Origin: an uncultured Clostridia bacterium
GTDB taxonomy: Bacteria; Bacillota; Clostridia; Christensenellales; Borkfalkiaceae
Length of the DNA stretch: 6,338 nucleotides
Assembly (NCBI GenBank): GCA_946637575.1
Contig: CAMPBJ010000063.1
Coordinates: 1 to 6,338, forward strand
Direction: 5' to 3'
Shown: positions 1 through 4,146 of the stretch, piece after piece
How the letters are laid out: each line of letters starts with the position of its first letter
How positions within the stretch are numbered: the stretch's first letter is position 1
The notes under the pieces: generated by a model
The model's input: only the letters and a program-made list of their open reading frames with translations
Databases searched by the model: none
What the model was told of the DNA's origin: nothing
Translations under genes and position numbers: made by a program

Positions 1-529
1 CCTTTATCTTCCTTAAAAGAGTGAACGGCTCGATATGGAAAGTTCCCGCGGTTTTGCCGTCCGAGTTGCCGTATTCATGCTCGCAAGCGTTGATTATCGC
101 GACCTTTACTCCGTCTGCCGTTAAAAAAAGCGTTTCTCCCGAACTCTTTTCATCCGTTCCCGCGCCGACGACTTTTAATCCCGCTTTTTCGAGTACACGT
201 ATGGTATTTACCGTGCCTTCCGGTCCTAAATCGCCTGTGTGATTGTTCGCCATAAGTCCGACGTGAAAGCCCTGCTCTTTAAGATAATCCGCCCAAGCGG
301 GGTGATCGACTAAGACCGGTCCGTTCTTTTCAATTCCGACTCCTGAAAGGGCTAGCGTCGTTTCCACGTTAACGATATTTAAGTCGCTGCTACCCAGTTC
401 TTCCTTAATATCGTCCAAAGCACGATCAAGTTTGCCCGTAAGCATATCTTTCGTCAGTTCGTTACTCTCAAAACCGAAGTAGTCTCCGCTACCTTTAGGC
501 GAAAAGTCACCGCAGATCAAAAACTTCAT
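1..529 (-). CDS. CapA-family (poly-gamma-glutamate synthesis type) metallophosphatase-like protein, partial (N-terminal 176 residues)
   Basis: The reading frame is open from an ATG at 529 to the left edge, so the C-terminal part lies outside the window. Seen in the translation: an N-terminal strand MKFLICGDFSPKG with the family Gly-Asp (residues 7-8), NVET at 54-57 (the family's NxE position), ANNHTGDLGPEG at 94-105 with the Asn-Asn-His signature, VGAG at 121-124, and AIINACEHEYG at 144-154. This order is that of CapA/PGA_cap proteins, which have a calcineurin-like metallophosphatase fold and are known from poly-gamma-glutamate capsule and other surface polymer loci; the exact reaction is not established. 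Full members are usually about 300-400 residues, so roughly half is visible. There is no signal peptide, and the protein begins directly with the first fold strand, so this copy looks cytoplasmic. The ribosome site AGGGG at 535-539 lies five bases before the ATG and supports this start. The gene follows tRNA-Gln and a strong hairpin. A role in surface polymer synthesis is inference. Confidence 0.82.
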   Translation of the reverse strand, partial: MKFLICGDFSPKGSGDYFGFESNELTKDMLTGKLDRALDDIKEELGSSDLNIVNVETTLALSGVGIEKNGPVLVDHPAWADYLKEQGFHVGLMANNHTGDLGPEGTVNTIRVLEKAGLKVVGAGTDEKSSGETLFLTADGVKVAIINACEHEYGNSDGKTAGTFHIEPFTLLRKIK

Positions 530-552
530 AATTTCCCCTATAACGTTTTATA

Positions 553-582
553 ATAACGGGCGGCATTATTGCCGCCCGTTAT
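553..582 (-). terminator. GC-rich hairpin directly after tRNA-Gln, possible weak intrinsic terminator
   Basis: A perfect 12-bp inverted repeat (ATAACGGGCGGC, six-base loop, GCCGCCCGTTAT) starts at the last base of the encoded tRNA CCA end. Read on the minus strand it is followed by TATAAAACG; if the outer A/T pairs are left open, the tail reads TTATTAT. That is a poor U-tract, so termination may be partial, or the hairpin may mainly act in tRNA 3' processing or as a barrier to exonucleases. On the plus strand no U-run follows, so it is not a plus-strand terminator. The start of the capA-like gene lies 23 bases further on, so some read-through into that gene is possible. Confidence 0.55.
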
Positions 583-657
583 GGCAGGGGTAGAGAGATT
601 TGAACTCCCGAAATGACGGAGTCAGAGTCCGTTGCCTTACCGCTTGGCGATACCCCT
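582..657 (-). tRNA. tRNA-Gln, anticodon CUG
   Basis: The 76-base minus-strand sequence folds as a complete cloverleaf. The acceptor stem AGGGGTA/TACCCCT has seven pairs (A1-U72), with discriminator G and an encoded CCA. The three-pair D stem GCC/GGC carries the loop AAGCGGTAA. The anticodon stem ACGGA/TCCGT holds the loop CTCTGAC, with anticodon CTG at 625-623. The variable region is six bases, and the T arm is GGGAG/CTCTC (one G-U pair) around TTCAAAT. The 5' half closely matches bacterial glutamine tRNAs such as the E. coli one from memory, including the short D stem. The CUG anticodon reads CAG. The gene starts 14 bases after the AEC transporter stop codon, so it could be cut from that transcript or use its own promoter (see the TATAAT box at 671-676). 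Confidence 0.96.
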
Positions 658-670
658 ATTTTTGTATTAA

Positions 671-676
671 ATTATA
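671..676 (-). promoter_or_regulatory. Candidate -10 box (TATAAT) for tRNA-Gln overlapping the transporter stop codon
   Basis: The minus strand reads GGCATATAATTTAATACA here, with a perfect TATAAT whose central TAA is the stop codon of the upstream transporter gene. A start about seven bases downstream would fall near 664, giving a leader of about seven bases before the mature tRNA 5' end at 657, which is typical of tRNA genes. No convincing -35 hexamer lies 16-18 bases upstream (AAACGG-like) and there is no TG extension, so support rests on the -10 match and its position. Co-transcription from the upstream operon is the alternative. Confidence 0.45.
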
Positions 677-1667
677 TGCCTACGCCGAACACCCCGTTTA
701 TCACAAGGTACATGAGCGGAATACTGAATATCGACAGCACGGTAGACAGCGACACCGCGACCGAAGAAAAGTCCGTATCTCCGTTAAACCTTACCGCGAA
801 AAGCACCGTGGAAGTTGCCGACGGCATACTCATTAAAAAGAACACCGCGTACTTTACAAGGTTTCCTACCGGTAAAAACGCTACGAGCAATATCGCGATA
901 AGCGGAGCGATAATAAGCTTTAAAAAACAAGTTATGTACGCCCACTTTTCCACGAAAAGTTTTTTAAACTCGATCTTTGCAAGTTTGACGCCGATAACGA
1001 TCATCGAAAGCGGCGTTACCGCGTTGCCTAAAAACGAGAAACTGTCAAGAATTTTTTGCGTAATTTCCTTGCCGAAGCCTTCCGGGATCACGTTGATGAG
1101 CGGACCGCCGCAAGCAAAGAAAGATACGATGCCGAGCAAAAGCGCAATGATGACCGGATTAAGAATTACCTTCTTGAAAGATATTTCCTTAAAGTTGCCC
1201 GTCATTATGTACACGCCGAGCGTCCAGTTCAAGACGTTGAACACGATGAGCGAGGACGCTACGTAAACCATTATTTCGCCGCCGTTCGCTCCCGAAAAGA
1301 GCATCTGAAGGAAAGGAAGTCCCATAAACCCGCAATTCGAGAACACGGTCGCATAACGGACGCATCTCTTTTTGGATAGGTCGTCCTTGCCTCTTACGGC
1401 TATTAAACCGACGGCATACAATATGATATGTACCGCAAGGATAAGTCCGAACACGATAAGCATGTTAACGACTATATCCGTGCTGTAAAGGATCGCTTTG
1501 TTCTGGAAACTCATGAAGAGCAAGAACGGCTGCAACCCGTATAAAACAAGGTTGGAAAGAACGGTTTCCGCCTTTTCGGGCAGAAGTTTGAACTTCTGAA
1601 GCAGAAATCCCGGCACTGCCATTAAAAGTAAGGACAGGACGGTCGCAAAAACCGTTAAAACACTCAT
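672..1667 (-). CDS. AEC-family (auxin efflux carrier-like) transporter
   Basis: The 331-residue product is a polytopic membrane protein with about ten hydrophobic segments, roughly at residues 4-22, 36-55, 64-90, 104-125, 133-155, 166-187, 208-229, 241-264, 272-292 and 302-325. Conserved family features are NCGFMGLP at 111-118 (the broken-helix motif of the first half), TPLSMIVIGVKLA at 218-230, and MPSATSTVLFAVRFNGD at 281-297 followed by an LSTVLSIFSIPL helix. The length and two-halves layout fit the AEC family (Mem_trans), whose bacterial members move small organic acids such as malate or malonate, or amino acids. The substrate cannot be read from the sequence. AGGAG at 1672-1676, four bases before the ATG, fixes the start. 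The gene begins 12 bases after the exonuclease stop, so the two are very probably co-transcribed, and tRNA-Gln follows 14 bases after its own stop. No frame damage is seen. Confidence 0.93.
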   Translation of the reverse strand: MSVLTVFATVLSLLLMAVPGFLLQKFKLLPEKAETVLSNLVLYGLQPFLLFMSFQNKAILYSTDIVVNMLIVFGLILAVHIILYAVGLIAVRGKDDLSKKRCVRYATVFSNCGFMGLPFLQMLFSGANGGEIMVYVASSLIVFNVLNWTLGVYIMTGNFKEISFKKVILNPVIIALLLGIVSFFACGGPLINVIPEGFGKEITQKILDSFSFLGNAVTPLSMIVIGVKLAKIEFKKLFVEKWAYITCFLKLIIAPLIAILLVAFLPVGNLVKYAVFFLMSMPSATSTVLFAVRFNGDTDFSSVAVSLSTVLSIFSIPLMYLVINGVFGVGI

Positions 1668-1679
1668 TTTACTCCTGAA

Positions 1680-2267
1680 TTAAAGACTGTTCGCTATTTT
1701 ATCGAAAACGCCGCTCGTTTCAATTCCTTTGTTTGCGATAAGATACACCGCGGCAGTATCGAACCTCGCGTCGTGATACGAAAGATCCGCGCCGAAAAGT
1801 TTTTCGGTTACGTCCCCTATCTCCTTCTCCGTTATGTCTAAAAAAGAACACAGTTCGGAAAGTTTCGGGTACTTGTATCCGCCGCCGACACGCGAAAGTT
1901 TACATAAACCCACCGTGCCTTTCATGGTACAAAAGGAATCTTTTACGAAAAACACTCTGCCCGCGCGCTCGAACTCTTTTCTTAAAAACATAAAGTCGAA
2001 CGACGTGTTGTGCGTAACGATAAGATCCGCGTTTAACATGTCGTCTCCGATCTCGTCGATAAAGTCAGAAAACTTCTTCCCTTTCGATAAGACAGAGAGT
2101 TTGTCTTTGGAAAACCCGTGGACGAGATACGCGCCGTAATCTACCTTCGATACAGAAAAGAAGAAGTTTTTGGCGACTACGCTTTCTTTCGTCTGCATTA
2201 TATACGAGAGTTCGCAGATCTCCCCGGGATAATATCCGCTAGTTTCGGTATCGAGATATAAAACCAT
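1680..2267 (-). CDS. DEDDh-type 3'-5' exonuclease (DnaQ/RNase T fold), stand-alone
   Basis: This 195-residue protein carries the three exonuclease motifs of the DnaQ-like superfamily in order. Exo I is LDTETSG with D6 and E8, Exo II is THNTSFDFMFL with D91, and Exo III is YHDARFDT with H165 and D170. The His-x-Ala-x-x-Asp form of Exo III places it in the DEDDh subgroup, which uses two metal ions to trim nucleic acid 3' ends. It resembles the proofreading epsilon subunit, but no polymerase, BRCT or helicase domain is attached, so DNA versus RNA substrate is open. It lies 20 bases after the lipoprotein gene and 12 before the transporter gene, pointing to one operon without a clear functional link. 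The start is odd: the only Shine-Dalgarno-like GGAG is 15 bases before the ATG, which is too far. No other start is available, because an in-frame TAA lies four codons upstream and the next internal Met (M24) would remove Exo I. Translation may depend on coupling to the upstream gene. Confidence 0.9.
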   Translation of the reverse strand: MVLYLDTETSGYYPGEICELSYIMQTKESVVAKNFFFSVSKVDYGAYLVHGFSKDKLSVLSKGKKFSDFIDEIGDDMLNADLIVTHNTSFDFMFLRKEFERAGRVFFVKDSFCTMKGTVGLCKLSRVGGGYKYPKLSELCSFLDITEKEIGDVTEKLFGADLSYHDARFDTAAVYLIANKGIETSGVFDKIANSL

Positions 2268-2287
2268 GCGGCGCTTAAATTACTCCA

Positions 2288-4021
2288 TTAACCTACGAGG
2301 TCGGAGTATCTGTCGGAATAAATCTTTACCCTGCTGCCGTTATCTTTTAAGGAGTTTACGACAAGGTTCTGATAGTTAGTAAATCTTGCGGAAACTTTTG
2401 AAGAAACGTTTGCGTCGACGAAAAGATATAAGAAATCTTCTTTGTTAAGATCTTCGTCGTCCCACTTACTAAGGAGTTCCGCGTAAGTGGTCTTCGCCTC
2501 TTCTTCGGTCATTCCCAAGTAGTCGGCAAGCGTTTCAGCACCGCCGAGATCGAACGCCTCGGAGAAGAATAAAACGTGATAGCCGTAGTCGGTCGCAACG
2601 ATCTTATAGTTCGTTCCGCCGAGTTCTAAAAGTTCTTTGCCCGCTTTTGCAAAGTCGGCAACCCAGTTTTCGTGGTTGTCGGGCGAAACGACGTAACCTT
2701 TGTAGGTGTTGAGCGAGCCGGGATCGGTGGAGAACGCAAAGAGAAGTTCGTTTATCTTCTCTTCGTAGTTTTCGACTTCTTCCCCTACGGTCGCTCCGCC
2801 GTAAACGTATTCTTCCATAAACTCGATAAACTCGTCGAAATCAAATGTTTTTAAGGAATCGACTCTGTACTCCGCTTTCGTTCCTTTCTCTTCGTCCGCC
2901 TCTTTAACTAAGGTAACTGCGCCCTGGAACGGGATACTGTCTTCTAAAAACGCGTAATCTCCGGTAAACTTCTCGCCGTCGAAATCGTAGCCCGAAAGGA
3001 TCCAGGTGGAACGGAGATCTTTGACGGTCGTCGCCTTCAATATCTCTTCCCTTTCCGCCTTTCTTTCCGCCTCGGTAAGCGAAGCGTCGATAGCGGCGAT
3101 CTGCGCTTTCTGAATATCGCTTGCGCCTAAAAGAAGGTTATAAACGTAACCGTAGTTACCGTACGCGCCGTAGAAAACGGGGCTTGCCTTTTTGGCGTTT
3201 GCAAGCGCCTCCGCAAATTCGGTGGTGTTGAATTCCTTTTCGGAATCTACCTGAGTTTTGTAAACGTTATTGATAAAATCGTAGGTAAACTCGCCTCTGA
3301 TCTCCGCGGTCTTCGCGTGCTCGAACTTATGAAGGAGCGCGTCCTGACATTGCGCCTCTAAAAGTTCCTCAAAATAAGCGGTCTCTTCAACTTTTCCTTT
3401 ATACCCGTCGCCGAGCAGACTGTTGTTTCTTAAAAACCTGATAAATCTGTCGTAAGCGTTCCTGCGCTCCACGGTGGAATTAACGTCCACTTCGGTGTAC
3501 TTTTTCTCGTCCGCAGTAGCGTTAGTCGCACCCGTGGGTACGGTTCTGACGGTTTCGGTAAGAGTGTCGCTCGCGGCGGTTTCTTCCGCCTGCATATAAG
3601 AATTCAAAAGCGAATCTATTTCTTTGTACGCCTCGGAGAGCGCGTCCGCATATTCGTCTTCAGTAAGATAATCTCTTACGTTATAAGTGCAGGTTTTACC
3701 TTCCTTTTCCGCAAAATACTGCATAGCGGTCTGCAACATTATCTTGTTGCCGATAAGCGAATTCATTATCGCGCCTACCGCCTGAGACTGCGTATATCCG
3801 TAATATTGCATGAAAAGGTATCCGTTATTTAAGAACGCGAATACGAGATCTTCTTTATAAATATTGTCTACCTTGGCGTCGTCGCTGATCTGAACGGTGG
3901 CGACGATCTGGTCCATATCTTTTTTCTCGTCGGTGGTAACGAGATTGCAACCACCGAGTACCGACGATCCGAATACGAGCGTCAGCACGGCGATAATAAA
4001 AGTAACGAATTTTTTCTTCAT
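2288..4021 (-). CDS. Large PrsA/SurA-like lipoprotein with a diverged parvulin-type (PpiC) domain
   Basis: The 577-residue product starts with a lipoprotein signal peptide: MKKK, a hydrophobic stretch at 5-22, and the lipobox LGGC with the lipidated cysteine at C25. It should therefore sit on the outer face of the cytoplasmic membrane. Residues about 53-145 resemble the helical SurA_N/PrsA chaperone region (a YGYTQSQAVGAIMNSLIGNK-type helix at 74-93). Near the C terminus, DPGSLNTYKGYV (433-444), a helix with FAKAGKELLELGG (457-469) and VATDYGYHVLFFSE (475-488) match the second half of a parvulin peptidyl-prolyl isomerase. The first half of that domain is not recognisable, and a long acidic middle region (about 145-425) makes the protein nearly twice the length of PrsA (about 300). 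A folding role for exported proteins is inferred; isomerase activity is uncertain. AGGAG at 4029-4033, seven bases before the ATG, supports the start. The position just after mfd fits the mfd-prsA order known in Clostridia. Confidence 0.8.
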   Translation of the reverse strand: MKKKFVTFIIAVLTLVFGSSVLGGCNLVTTDEKKDMDQIVATVQISDDAKVDNIYKEDLVFAFLNNGYLFMQYYGYTQSQAVGAIMNSLIGNKIMLQTAMQYFAEKEGKTCTYNVRDYLTEDEYADALSEAYKEIDSLLNSYMQAEETAASDTLTETVRTVPTGATNATADEKKYTEVDVNSTVERRNAYDRFIRFLRNNSLLGDGYKGKVEETAYFEELLEAQCQDALLHKFEHAKTAEIRGEFTYDFINNVYKTQVDSEKEFNTTEFAEALANAKKASPVFYGAYGNYGYVYNLLLGASDIQKAQIAAIDASLTEAERKAEREEILKATTVKDLRSTWILSGYDFDGEKFTGDYAFLEDSIPFQGAVTLVKEADEEKGTKAEYRVDSLKTFDFDEFIEFMEEYVYGGATVGEEVENYEEKINELLFAFSTDPGSLNTYKGYVVSPDNHENWVADFAKAGKELLELGGTNYKIVATDYGYHVLFFSEAFDLGGAETLADYLGMTEEEAKTTYAELLSKWDDEDLNKEDFLYLFVDANVSSKVSARFTNYQNLVVNSLKDNGSRVKIYSDRYSDLVG

Positions 4022-4037
4022 TGTTCTGCTCCTATAG

Positions 4038-4060
4038 AGAGCGCGTACAACCCGCGCTCT
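4038..4060 (-). promoter_or_regulatory. Perfect 8-bp inverted repeat at the predicted transcript start of the lipoprotein gene
   Basis: AGAGCGCG and CGCGCTCT face each other across seven bases. The predicted transcription start from the promoter at 4065-4093 falls at about 4058-4060, so on the minus strand the mRNA would begin with this hairpin, followed within a few bases by the AGGAG ribosome site. No U-run follows on either strand, so it is not a terminator. It could be a 5' stem-loop that stabilises the mRNA, a hairpin that tunes ribosome access, or the DNA operator of a repressor acting at +1. It does not match the CIRCE or CtsR heat-shock operators. Confidence 0.6.
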
Positions 4061-4064
4061 AAAT

Positions 4065-4093
4065 AGTATAAACTATAAAGCGAAAAATTGCAA
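4065..4093 (-). promoter_or_regulatory. Candidate sigma-70/sigma-A promoter of the lipoprotein-exonuclease-transporter operon
   Basis: The minus strand shows TTGCAA (4093-4088) and TATACT (4070-4065) separated by exactly 17 bases, with an A/T-rich run (AAGTTAAAAAAAATAA) directly upstream that could act as an UP element. The -10 box differs from the consensus at one base and the -35 box at two. The predicted start is near 4058, giving a leader of about 37 bases before the ATG at 4021. This promoter would let the three-gene operon be expressed independently of mfd. Confidence 0.65.
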
Positions 4094-4146
4094 TTATTTT
4101 TTTTAACTTTCCGCAAAATAAAACGAAAAAACCTTATTTTTTTGGC

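Noticed and set aside
613..1266. Long plus-strand open frame of 217 codons
   Set aside because: It runs antisense to the clear AEC transporter and starts inside tRNA-Gln; its translation shows no family features.
1834..2139. Plus-strand open frame opposite the exonuclease
   Set aside because: It covers the antisense of the conserved exonuclease motifs and has no recognisable domain.
4038..4060. CIRCE or CtsR heat-shock operator
   Set aside because: The repeat arms AGAGCGCG/CGCGCTCT do not match TTAGCACTC-type or AGGTCAAA-type operators.
4115..4146. Intrinsic terminator of mfd
   Set aside because: Only a weak A/T-only seven-pair stem (AAAATAA/TTATTTT) with a 12-base loop is present and no U-tract follows it on the minus strand.
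4022..4146. Riboswitch or T-box leader before the lipoprotein gene
   Set aside because: The predicted leader is only about 37 bases, too short for these elements, and no T-box sequence is present.
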